DNA from: CBFGRV01 sp965651265
GTDB taxonomy: Bacteria > Bacteroidota > Rhodothermia > Rhodothermales > VXPQ01
Direction: 5' to 3'
Length of the DNA stretch: 20,993 bases
NCBI GenBank assembly: GCA_965651265.1
Contig: CBFGRV010000053.1
Coordinates: 1-20,993 of the forward strand
Shown: one piece after another, positions 14,995 through 20,993 of the stretch
Numbering within the stretch: the first letter of the stretch is position 1
How the letters are laid out: each line of letters begins with the position of its first letter
Program-made: the position numbers and the translations under genes
The notes under the pieces: generated by a model
What the model was told of the DNA's origin: nothing
The model's input: the letters and a program-made list of their open reading frames with translations, nothing else
The model's database searches: none

Positions 14995-16100
14995 CGGCGT
15001 TGGATCCAGAAGACGAGGATGTCGTCGCCAAACTCGGGCGACTCACTGCGGCTAAGAACCGTCTCGAGCAAAGCCTCCACGGGATCTGGCGCGTCGGCCA
15101 CCTCTTGCGCTACGGCCATCACGCCATCTTCTCCGAGCTGCTGGCCGTCTTTCATCCGCTGCTCCATCAACCCGTCCGTGTATACGACAAACGAGCCGCC
15201 CGGTGGGATCTCGAGGCTCGAGTCGCGAAACTCGGCAGCCGGATCGAGTCCGAGGATAAGGTCGCTGTAGGTCACGATCTCGGCGCCCTGCGCGCCAAGG
15301 AGCACCGGCCGGCAGTGACCGGCATTGGCATAGGTAACCCTGTGCTCGGCAGTGTTCCATTCGAACAGCAGGAGTGACGCGAAGGTCTCCTCCATGAGAT
15401 CATCCTGCATGAGCACCTGGTTAACCCGCCCCATGAGCTTTGCGGGCGATTTCTCGTTCTGCAGCGAGACGTGCAACGTGCCGCGGACGTAACTGAGGAA
15501 GCTGAAGGCGTAGAACTTGGCCTGCAGACCCTTGCCCATCACGTCGCCGATGGTGAAGAAGTAGCGGCCGGGCGCCGACTCCGTCCAGTCGAACAGGTCG
15601 CCCCCGCCATGCTCGCGCGGCGTGTTGTTGAAGAAGACGCGATAGCCGTTCACTGACGGCAATTTCTTTGGCATCAACTTCTGGGAGAAGTCCTGGCCGA
15701 TTTTCGCGTCGAGCTGCGTCCTGTAAATGTGTGTGCGCTCGAGCAGCCTTTCGATGCGCGAAAGCAGCTGCTCGATGTCGAAAGGTTTCGTGATGTAGTC
15801 GTCGACTCCCGTACGCATGCCGCGCTTGCGGCTCGTCTCATCCGCCTTGGCCGTCAGGAAGATGAACGGGATGGCGCGCGTGTGCTTCTGGCCCTGCAGC
15901 GCGGCCTGAAGTGCAAACCCATCCATCTTCGGCATCATGATGTCGGAGACGATCAGATCCGGGATGTGCTCGGAGACGCGAGTCAGCGCTTCTTCTCCGT
16001 TAGCCGCCGTTTTCACGTCGTACTGCTTGCCCAGGCGGTATTCCAGCAACCGCCGGAGCGTATGCTCGTCTTCGACGACTAGAATGGAATGTTGAGCCAT
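14988..16100 (-). CDS. Response regulator with PP2C/SpoIIE-type phosphatase output (RsbU-like)
   Basis: 370 aa from ATG 16100, preceded by GGAG eight bases upstream; the frame is open further but without homology. The receiver domain (5-122) has E10/D11, the phospho-acceptor D53 in IVSDIMMPKMDG, T83 and K105. A linker helix leads to a SpoIIE/PPM phosphatase domain (about 150-368) with GGGDLFDW (D168), GDVMGKGLQA (D186), YANAGHCRPVLL, VYTDGLMEQR (D309) and GDDILVFW (D359/D360), the metal-binding acidic residues. It should dephosphorylate a STAS-domain protein when its receiver is phosphorylated, the likely substrate being the STAS protein encoded two genes upstream. It overlaps the HATPase gene by 22 bp. 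No cognate sensor kinase is in the window. Confidence 0.92.
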   Translation of the reverse strand: MAQHSILVVEDEHTLRRLLEYRLGKQYDVKTAANGEEALTRVSEHIPDLIVSDIMMPKMDGFALQAALQGQKHTRAIPFIFLTAKADETSRKRGMRTGVDDYITKPFDIEQLLSRIERLLERTHIYRTQLDAKIGQDFSQKLMPKKLPSVNGYRVFFNNTPREHGGGDLFDWTESAPGRYFFTIGDVMGKGLQAKFYAFSFLSYVRGTLHVSLQNEKSPAKLMGRVNQVLMQDDLMEETFASLLLFEWNTAEHRVTYANAGHCRPVLLGAQGAEIVTYSDLILGLDPAAEFRDSSLEIPPGGSFVVYTDGLMEQRMKDGQQLGEDGVMAVAQEVADAPDPVEALLETVLSRSESPEFGDDILVFWIQRRA

Positions 16101-16531
16101 GGATCCTGCTCCGATGAAACTACAAAGGTGAGCCGGTGCCGCCGATCGTCCAGGTTGGTGTAGGAGAGCGACTCCGTACACGCTTTGATCATCAGCAATC
16201 CCATTCCTCTTTCTGGGAATGCATCCAGAATTTCCTTGCCCGCGGTAAGTCGACCGTTGAGGTCGAATCCTTTAGAGTTGTCCTCGATGACGCATTCGAC
16301 CCCGCGGCATCCAGGCTGTACAGTGATGCGAATGTCGGGCCTGCGGTTCTGAAAGTCGGCATGCTGAACGAGATTAGCCAGCCATTCGTGAATAGCGAGC
16401 CGAAGACGATGCATCGTCTGCTCATCGAGCCAATGCGGGACCGATTCGCCCTTCTCCCAGTGACTGAAGATCGAGTGAATCCGGTCGATCAGCGTATCCG
16501 GATCACTGAAGCGATGCGTCAGGCAATTCAT
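16079..16531 (-). CDS. RsbW-like serine kinase / anti-sigma ATP-binding protein (HATPase_c)
   Basis: 150 aa. GHKL ATPase fold: N-box LAIHEWLANLVQHA (E49, N53), G1-like VIEDNSKGFD (D84, G88; the first Gly of DxGxG is Ser) and G2 PERGMGLLMI (G109, G111). In partner-switching systems such kinases bind a target (often a sigma factor) and phosphorylate the STAS antagonist. An in-frame TAG two codons before ATG 16531 rules out a longer N-terminus. No clear Shine-Dalgarno precedes it. It overlaps the phosphatase gene start by 22 bp, implying coupled synthesis. Confidence 0.88.
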   Translation of the reverse strand: MNCLTHRFSDPDTLIDRIHSIFSHWEKGESVPHWLDEQTMHRLRLAIHEWLANLVQHADFQNRRPDIRITVQPGCRGVECVIEDNSKGFDLNGRLTAGKEILDAFPERGMGLLMIKACTESLSYTNLDDRRHRLTFVVSSEQDPWLNIPF

Positions 16532-16671
16532 CAGCTAAGGGGGTGCCGAAGTGCGTAAGGGGAGTGATTGCGAAGGGTGTTGATCGCGCCGGCCGCGCTG
16601 TCGACAGAGGTCGCGAGTGACCGATCGCGCAAGAACGATGACCGAGGTGCCGCGGCCGCCCGGCGCGAGGC
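16532..16671 (-). other. 140-bp gap between the STAS and HATPase genes
   Basis: No gene is supported. The stretch is very GC-rich and includes the 10-bp palindrome CTGTCGACAG (16598-16607) and two copies of GATCGCGC (from 16582 and from 16622). It may hold a separate promoter or a processing site for the HATPase-phosphatase pair, but no promoter hexamers are convincing. Confidence 0.35.
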
Positions 16672-17025
16672 CTAGGGCATGGCCTCCTGTGCGGCGTCAA
16701 CGGAAGGGAACTGCCGGAAAACTTTGTAGGTGCGGGTAAGCTGAACGACGACCTGCACAGGGCGGGATACGGATGCGAAGACCACCTGACCGTTCAGGGG
16801 CGAAACCTGCCGGTAGAGCGAAAAAATCGAACCGAGACCCGTGGAGTCCAGGATGCCCGTATCGGAAAAATCCAGGATGAAATTGCGCGCCCCGGACTGG
16901 ACCTGGTCCTGGCAGGTCGTCTTGAAGTCCGCCGCGTTGCGGAAGTCAAGAGCCTTGCCAATCTTGACAGTGACCGTCTCCTGCGTGACGGGGTCGATGG
17001 TGAAGCTCATGGTCGCATCGGTCAT
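16672..17025 (-). CDS. STAS-domain anti-sigma factor antagonist (RsbV/SpoIIAA-like)
   Basis: 117 aa, a single STAS domain. TVTVKIGKALDFRNAADF forms the first strands and helix; RNFILDFSDTGILDSTGLGS carries the phosphorylation-site loop, with S61/T62 in DSTGLG matching the Ser/Thr region phosphorylated in RsbV and SpoIIAA. Unphosphorylated, it would bind the HATPase and release that protein's target. ATG 17025 is the longest start; ATG 17010 (MSFTID) is an alternative that keeps the whole domain. First gene of the minus-strand signalling module and divergent from the B3/B4-lpt operon. Confidence 0.9.
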   Translation of the reverse strand: MTDATMSFTIDPVTQETVTVKIGKALDFRNAADFKTTCQDQVQSGARNFILDFSDTGILDSTGLGSIFSLYRQVSPLNGQVVFASVSRPVQVVVQLTRTYKVFRQFPSVDAAQEAMP

Positions 17026-17226
17026 AATATCTGCACGATCTGGCGCAAACGTTCTCTTCCGACGGAGAGTATCGGCGGCCCCCAGGCTGTATTAAGCCAT
17101 CGTACCGAAACGCAAGCGCCATGCCCGAACGACACATCCGGTGGCGAGGGAACCCGCCCGGTCGTATAAGCTCCCTGCCGTTACGAGCCAGTATGATATT
17201 GCTTTCACCGGTAGAATGATTCAACG
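17026..17226. promoter_or_regulatory. Divergent intergenic region between signalling module and lpt operon
   Basis: 201 bp without a supported gene, separating two divergent operons, so it must carry or border both promoters. On the minus strand TTGCGT (complement of 17110-17115) and TAATAC (complement of 17089-17094) sit 15 bp apart and could serve the STAS gene; that spacing is shorter than usual. On the plus strand only a TAGAAT (17205-17220 area) stands out, without a partner -35 element. Confidence 0.4.
17089..17115 (-). promoter_or_regulatory. Candidate sigma70-like promoter for the STAS-HATPase-phosphatase operon
   Basis: TTGCGT and TAATAC on the minus strand with a 15-bp spacer, about 64 bp upstream of the STAS ATG. 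The hexamers are good, but the spacer is short. Bacteroidota-type sigma factors may use a different consensus. Confidence 0.25.
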
Positions 17227-17934
17227 ATGATTTCGGTTGAGCACAGAATTCCGCGAGACGATATGTTGCTGGGGATCGTTCGGGCTGAGGGGCTCCGATC
17301 GCACCAATATCCTCCCGGTTTCGATGACCGTCTTCGGGAGCTGCTGGCCCGACGTAGCGAGGGGCTCGACGCGGAGGAGGAGGGACGGCGTGCCGCGGCG
17401 CGGGACATGCTCCGCAACGGGAAATACAAGCCGACGGGTCGAGGCAAGCCGGCCAACGAGTATCTGCTCCGGGCCGCTGTCGAGCCCGACTATGCCTTCC
17501 CGCGAATCAACGCACCCGTCGATATCTGCAATTATCTGAGTCTTCTGCACATCATCCCGATTTCGCTCTGGGATCTCGACCTGTCGAATGCAAACAAGTA
17601 TGTGTTCCGACTGGGGCGGTCCGGAGAGCGGTACGTCTTCAATACAGCCGGCCAGGAGATTGAGCTGGAGGATCTGGTCATAGGCTGTCGCGTTCAGCCA
17701 GGGACCCATCCAACCGAAGATCCAATCGTAAGTCCCGTCAAGGACAGCCTCGCTACGAAGACGAACGACGACACGACGCGCGTAGCGGCGTGTGTGTACG
17801 CACCCGCGGCCGCCGTCTCCGCCTCGGACCTCGATCGGATCTGCGGCGACTTCCTCGACCTCCTCTGCGCCTGCGGGGAGAGTGTTGAGGGAGGGTATAG
17901 CGTCCTTGCGCCTGGCTCCACAATCGAATCATGA
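17227..17934 (+). CDS. Stand-alone B3/B4-domain protein (PheRS beta-subunit editing-domain fold)
   Basis: 235 aa. The middle (about 65-200) has the B3/B4 layout: YKPTGRGKPANEYLLRAA, PRINAPVDICNYLSLLHIIP, SLWDLDL, YVFRLGRSGERYVFNTAGQ and DPIVSPVKDSLATKTNDDTTRVAACVYAP. In phenylalanyl-tRNA synthetase beta this fold hydrolyses mis-charged tRNA; free-standing copies are common in bacteria and mostly uncharacterised. No synthetase domain is present. Its TGA overlaps the lptC ATG (ATGA), so it is the first cistron of the LPS-export operon although no functional link is known. No strong Shine-Dalgarno is seen. Confidence 0.8.
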   Translation: MISVEHRIPRDDMLLGIVRAEGLRSHQYPPGFDDRLRELLARRSEGLDAEEEGRRAAARDMLRNGKYKPTGRGKPANEYLLRAAVEPDYAFPRINAPVDICNYLSLLHIIPISLWDLDLSNANKYVFRLGRSGERYVFNTAGQEIELEDLVIGCRVQPGTHPTEDPIVSPVKDSLATKTNDDTTRVAACVYAPAAAVSASDLDRICGDFLDLLCACGESVEGGYSVLAPGSTIES

Positions 17935-18518
17935 GCTATCGCGTGCTAGCACTATCCGCATGGATCTGGCTGGCGTTCGGCTGTGGCCGCGAATCGGCTC
18001 CGGCACCTTCCATGGACGATGTGCGCAGCGAGGCGGCGCCGCGAGAGGAGAGCTGGGACGTGCAATACATCGTCACTGAAACACCTTCCGATGGCGTCGA
18101 AAGCCGTCCGCGACTCGAAATCATCGCACAGTATATGGCTACCTACGAGACCGAGGATAGTACCTATACCATCATGATTGGGGATTCGCTCGGGCGCGTC
18201 ACCGTGCACTTGTTCGATGAGGCCGGCGACACCTCGGCGACTATCGATGCGGACCGCCTCCTCCTGTTTGACGCGGAGGACCGCTTCGAGGCAAGAGGCA
18301 ATGTGGTCGCGCGCGCGGCGGACGACCGGCGGCTCGAGAGCGAGCATCTCATCTGGCTCGAAAGAGAGCGTCTGGTCCGCACACCCGGATTCGTTCGGAT
18401 CACCACCCCCAGGGAACGGGTGCAGGGGTACGATCTCGTTGCCGACGAGGACCTGGCGAGCTACACGCTCCGTCGCATCACGGGACAGGTCATCGTGGAA
18501 GACGAGGAGGAGCCATGA
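17931..18518 (+). CDS. lptC: LPS export protein LptC, predicted lipoprotein form
   Basis: 195 aa. LptC passes LPS from the LptBFG transporter to LptA in the periplasm. The N-terminus YRVLALSAWIWLAFGC has a short hydrophobic stretch ending in a lipobox-like AFGC (C18), so it may be lipidated, unlike the membrane-helix anchor of E. coli LptC. The body is beta-rich with typical repeats: MIGDSLGRVTVHLFDEAGD, TIDADRLLLFDAEDRFEARGNVVARAADDRRLESEHLIW and RVQGYDLVADEDLASYTL. The identity is supported by ATGA overlaps on both sides and by ostA and lptB following. Confidence 0.88.
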   Translation: MSYRVLALSAWIWLAFGCGRESAPAPSMDDVRSEAAPREESWDVQYIVTETPSDGVESRPRLEIIAQYMATYETEDSTYTIMIGDSLGRVTVHLFDEAGDTSATIDADRLLLFDAEDRFEARGNVVARAADDRRLESEHLIWLERERLVRTPGFVRITTPRERVQGYDLVADEDLASYTLRRITGQVIVEDEEEP

Positions 18519-20173
18519 GCGTGGCCACGCTTCGGCGCGCGCGGCCATCCGTTTGCGTGAAACTCGCGGTAGCGGCCCTGATCTCGCTTGCGGCGTTGGC
18601 CAGCCCCGCCTCTGCACAGGAGGCGCCGGACACCTCGCGCACGAGGGAAGTCGACGTCCGTGCCGACCTGCTCGAGGAAGACGAGGTCGGGGGCGAGCGG
18701 GTGCGCCGATTGACCGGCGACGTTCACCTCCGGCAGGGTGATACAGAGCTCTGGTCCGAGCGCGCCATCCAATACCTCGAACGACGCGAGATTCTCTTCA
18801 CCGGACGGGTCCTGGTGGTCGAACGCGGGGACACCCTGCGGGCCGACAGCGTGCTATACAACCGCGCCACGAAGGTGGGTCGGGCCACAGGAAATGTCCA
18901 GCTCACCGACGGCGACGTGCTCGTCACGGCCCCTTCAGGCATCTACTACACCCGGGACAAACGCGCACAGTTCACGGAAGGAGTGCATCTCGTCGACAGC
19001 ACGGCCGTCCTCACGAGTGCCGAGGGCGAATACTGGTCGGATGAGAAGCGGGCCGAGTTCTCCGGAAGTGTCCAGCTCGATGAGGAGCGCACGCACCTCG
19101 AGGCGGATTCAGTGACCTACCTGCGGGAGCGAGATGTCTCGATCGCCCGCGGAAACGTGTTCATCGAGCGGCTCGGCGGAGAGGATGAGGCGGACGCCGA
19201 TTCGCTAACTCGCACGCTGCTGTTCGGGCAGTACGCGTACAATGAGGACAGCACAGCCTACAGCCGCATCGAGGGGAGCCCGCTGCTTGTCCAGCTGCGT
19301 CAAGATTCCGTCGGGGCCGATATCGACACGCTCCTCATTCGCGCCGTGGTGCTCGAATCCTCACGCAGCGACGCGCTGAGTCGGTTGATCGCCATCGATT
19401 CAGTGCGCATCTGGCAGCGTGATCTCGCCGCCACGGCCGACTCCGTCGTGTACGACCGCATTCGGGTCGCGTCCGATTCTCTCACGACGAACAGCGATTC
19501 GGAGGCCGGGCCGCTGGCTGGACCGAATGACGAAGGGGACGACCTTAACGCAGACATGTCCGCGCAGGACGACGCGCCTCCAGACTCCTCAGACGTGCGG
19601 CACGAGGAGGTGCGACTCTTCCGCAGCCCGATCGCCTGGCTCCAGGATAACCAGGTGTCGGGCGATACGATGATCGTCCGGCTTTACGATGCCGGCTCGG
19701 ACAGTCTCTTCGTCCGGGGGCGTGCGTTTGTTGCCCGCCAGGATAGTGCCTCGCAGCGGGTCCACCAACTTCGCGGGGAGAACCTCGCAGCCGCCTTCGA
19801 TGGTGACTCGCTGCGGACTCTTACCGTCGGACCCCGGGCCGAGGCGATTCATTTCCGCTCCGACGAGGCCGAGAACCCCGCCGGCGCCGTCCGCCTCTCA
19901 GCGGACAGGATCACGTTCCGATTCAGGGATAACGACATCGAACGCCTGGCTGCCATTCGAGGGACCGAAGGCACGTACTACCCCGAGGATCTTCTCCCGA
20001 CCCCGTTTGAGCTGGAAGGATATCTGTGGGTTCCGGAACGAAAGCCTACGAAACTCGGTCTCCTTGGCCCGCTTACGATCCCCGACCGGCGGCCCCAGCT
20101 GGCCCGATCCGATCCTGCCAACGATGCAGCCAACGACCCACCGGCTCGAGACGAGCTCGGACGCGCGCACTGA
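18515..20173 (+). CDS. OstA-like / LptA-family LPS transport protein
   Basis: 552 aa, far longer than the roughly 185 aa of E. coli LptA. A Sec signal peptide with a predicted cleavage after ASPASA (residue 34) sends it to the periplasm. The first 200 mature residues are a repeated OstA pattern, e.g. LRADSVLYNRATKVGRATGN, LTSAEGEYWSDEKRAEFSGS, LEADSVTYLRERDVSIARGN, each a beta-jellyroll strand pair. A very acidic, probably disordered stretch follows (about 325-360), then more OstA-like repeats (ENLAAAFDGDSLRTLTVG, LSADRITFRFRDNDIERLAAI). Long OstA-like proteins are typical of Bacteroidota-related diderms. It overlaps lptC by 4 bp and lptB by 50 bp. Confidence 0.88.
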   Translation: MSVATLRRARPSVCVKLAVAALISLAALASPASAQEAPDTSRTREVDVRADLLEEDEVGGERVRRLTGDVHLRQGDTELWSERAIQYLERREILFTGRVLVVERGDTLRADSVLYNRATKVGRATGNVQLTDGDVLVTAPSGIYYTRDKRAQFTEGVHLVDSTAVLTSAEGEYWSDEKRAEFSGSVQLDEERTHLEADSVTYLRERDVSIARGNVFIERLGGEDEADADSLTRTLLFGQYAYNEDSTAYSRIEGSPLLVQLRQDSVGADIDTLLIRAVVLESSRSDALSRLIAIDSVRIWQRDLAATADSVVYDRIRVASDSLTTNSDSEAGPLAGPNDEGDDLNADMSAQDDAPPDSSDVRHEEVRLFRSPIAWLQDNQVSGDTMIVRLYDAGSDSLFVRGRAFVARQDSASQRVHQLRGENLAAAFDGDSLRTLTVGPRAEAIHFRSDEAENPAGAVRLSADRITFRFRDNDIERLAAIRGTEGTYYPEDLLPTPFELEGYLWVPERKPTKLGLLGPLTIPDRRPQLARSDPANDAANDPPARDELGRAH

Positions 20174-20912
20174 CACGCGGCTGACGCTTCGCGCCGTGAA
20201 ACTGACGAAGCGCTACAAGAAGCGGGCTGTGGTGCAAGATGTATCGATCCATGTCTCACAGGGTGAGATCGTCGGCTTGCTGGGTCCGAACGGAGCCGGC
20301 AAGACGACCACGTTTTACATGATCGTCGGCCTGGTGCGGCCGAATGCCGGATCGATCTTCGTTGGAGACCGGGACATCACCGGCCTCCCGATGTACAAGC
20401 GTGCCCGGATGGGCGTGGGCTACCTGGCACAGGAGGCATCAGTCTTCACGAAGCTTACCGTCGAGGACAACCTCCACGCCGTTCTGGAATTTCAGGACAT
20501 GACTCGGGAGGAGCGCAAACGGCGGGTTGAGTCCTTGATCGATGATTTTGGCCTTCAACGCGTGCGAGGATCCAAAGGGTACTCACTCTCGGGCGGCGAG
20601 AGGCGGCGAACCGAGATCGCACGAGCGATGGCAACAGATCCGGCGTTTATTCTGCTCGATGAACCGTTCGCCGGCGTCGATCCCATCGCGGTGGAGGACA
20701 TCCAGTCGATCGTTGCCGGTTTGAAGTCGCGCGATATCGGGGTGCTCATCACCGATCACAACGTTCACGAGACCCTCGCCATTACGGATCGCGCGTATCT
20801 CCTCTATGAGGGCCGGATTTTGACGCAGGGCACCTCCGAGGCACTTGCCGCCGACGAAGAGGTCCGCAGGCGGTATCTTGGAGAAAAGTTTACGCTGGAG
20901 CGATATCGATGA
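20124..20912 (+). CDS. lptB: LPS export ABC transporter ATPase LptB
   Basis: 262 aa from ATG 20124. Cytoplasmic ATPase that powers LPS extraction with LptF and LptG. Walker A GPNGAGKTT (54-62, K60), Q-loop YLAQEASVF, signature LSGGERRR (155-162), Walker B FILLDEPFAGVDP (D179, E180) and the switch His in ITDHNVHETLAI are all intact. QEASVF and HNVHETL distinguish LptB from other ABC ATPases. The start lies 50 bp inside the OstA-like gene; GTG 20196 would remove most of the first strand. The protein is about 20 residues longer than E. coli LptB at the N-terminus. Confidence 0.96.
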   Translation: MQPTTHRLETSSDARTDTRLTLRAVKLTKRYKKRAVVQDVSIHVSQGEIVGLLGPNGAGKTTTFYMIVGLVRPNAGSIFVGDRDITGLPMYKRARMGVGYLAQEASVFTKLTVEDNLHAVLEFQDMTREERKRRVESLIDDFGLQRVRGSKGYSLSGGERRRTEIARAMATDPAFILLDEPFAGVDPIAVEDIQSIVAGLKSRDIGVLITDHNVHETLAITDRAYLLYEGRILTQGTSEALAADEEVRRRYLGEKFTLERYR

Positions 20913-20953
20913 GTAGCGAGAGAAACCTCGATGCCGACTCGGGGCGTTCTTAG
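20909..20953 (+). CDS. Very short ORF after lptB, possible gene remnant
   Basis: ATG 20909 overlaps the lptB stop as ATGA and opens 14 codons (MSSERNLDADSGRS) before a TAG at 20951-20953, exactly where the heptamer repeats begin. It may be the truncated start of a former downstream gene or chance. No family can be recognised from 14 residues. Confidence 0.15.
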   Translation: MSSERNLDADSGRS

Positions 20954-20993
20954 GTCGGAGGTCAGAGTCAGAGGTCAGAAGTCAGAGGTCAGA
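20953..20993. repeat. Heptanucleotide tandem repeat (RGTCAGA) at the window edge
   Basis: Units read GGTCGGA (20953), GGTCAGA (20960), GTCAGA (20967, one base short), GGTCAGA (20973), AGTCAGA (20980) and GGTCAGA (20987-20993). The seven-base period holds throughout apart from one deletion. The run reaches the last base and probably continues beyond it. The unit has no stop-free benefit and lies outside coding sequence, 40 bp after lptB. Confidence 0.85.

Noticed and set aside
16532..16671. Small protein on the minus strand between the STAS and HATPase genes
   Set aside because: The open frames are antisense or shadow-like, and an in-frame TAG precedes the HATPase ATG by two codons.
17227..17934. 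Phenylalanyl-tRNA synthetase beta subunit fragment (pseudogene)
   Set aside because: The ORF is intact, the B3/B4 domain is complete, and no catalytic or anticodon-binding domain remnants flank it; a free-standing protein fits better.
20953..20993. CRISPR array
   Set aside because: Units are seven bases with no spacers, so it is a simple tandem repeat.

Overview
The window is a GC-rich, gene-dense bacterial chromosome segment. It encodes menaquinone (vitamin K2) synthesis, LPS export (LptC, OstA/LptA-like, LptB) and cell-surface polysaccharide assembly, so the host is a diderm that respires with menaquinone. The long OstA-like protein, a lipobox-bearing LptC, a YbbR-domain protein and weak Shine-Dalgarno use at many starts fit the Bacteroidota/Rhodothermota side of the tree (Salinibacter/Rhodothermus-like). 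That placement is inference; there is no rRNA gene to confirm it. No tRNA, rRNA, CRISPR array, transposase or phage gene was seen.

Layout. (1) 1-3892, plus strand: the end of a polysaccharide gene (resembles the C-terminus of UDP-GlcNAc 2-epimerases), a GT4-type glycosyltransferase, an HprK-related P-loop protein and a Wzx-type flippase. This is a tightly packed surface-polysaccharide cluster. (2) 3996-5006: a YbbR-domain membrane-anchored protein. (3) 5056-6295: a two-CBS-domain protein (minus strand) divergent from an unrecognised 210-aa membrane protein. A small palindrome lies between them. (4) 6341-14188: a histidine phosphatase followed by menF-menD-menH-menB-menA-menE. Most junctions overlap or are separated by a few bases. 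A 24-codon ORF fills the menF-menD gap with an ATGA overlap at each end. menC and a DHNA-CoA thioesterase gene are absent from the window. (5) 14409-14981: a GNAT acetyltransferase, convergent with (6) 17025-14988, minus strand: STAS protein, HATPase (RsbW-like) and response regulator-PP2C phosphatase. Together these look like a complete partner-switching signalling module without a sigma factor nearby. (7) 17227-20912, plus strand: a stand-alone B3/B4-domain protein (tRNA-editing fold of PheRS beta), lptC, ostA/lptA-like and lptB, chained by ATGA overlaps and a 50-bp overlap. (8) 20953-20993: a run of RGTCAGA heptamers at the window edge.

How the genes work together: the men genes take chorismate to demethylmenaquinone in the cytoplasm and inner membrane, apart from the MenC and thioesterase steps. 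The Lpt genes supply a soluble ATPase and the periplasmic parts of the LPS bridge; LptF/G and LptD/E must be elsewhere. The partner-switch proteins would turn a phosphorylation input on the receiver domain into dephosphorylation of the STAS protein, freeing or sequestering the kinase.

I found no clearly new multi-gene system. The best candidates for something undescribed are the B3/B4 protein translationally coupled to lptC, the HprK-related protein in the polysaccharide cluster, the Cys-rich minicistron between menF and menD, and the unrecognised membrane protein paired with the CBS gene.
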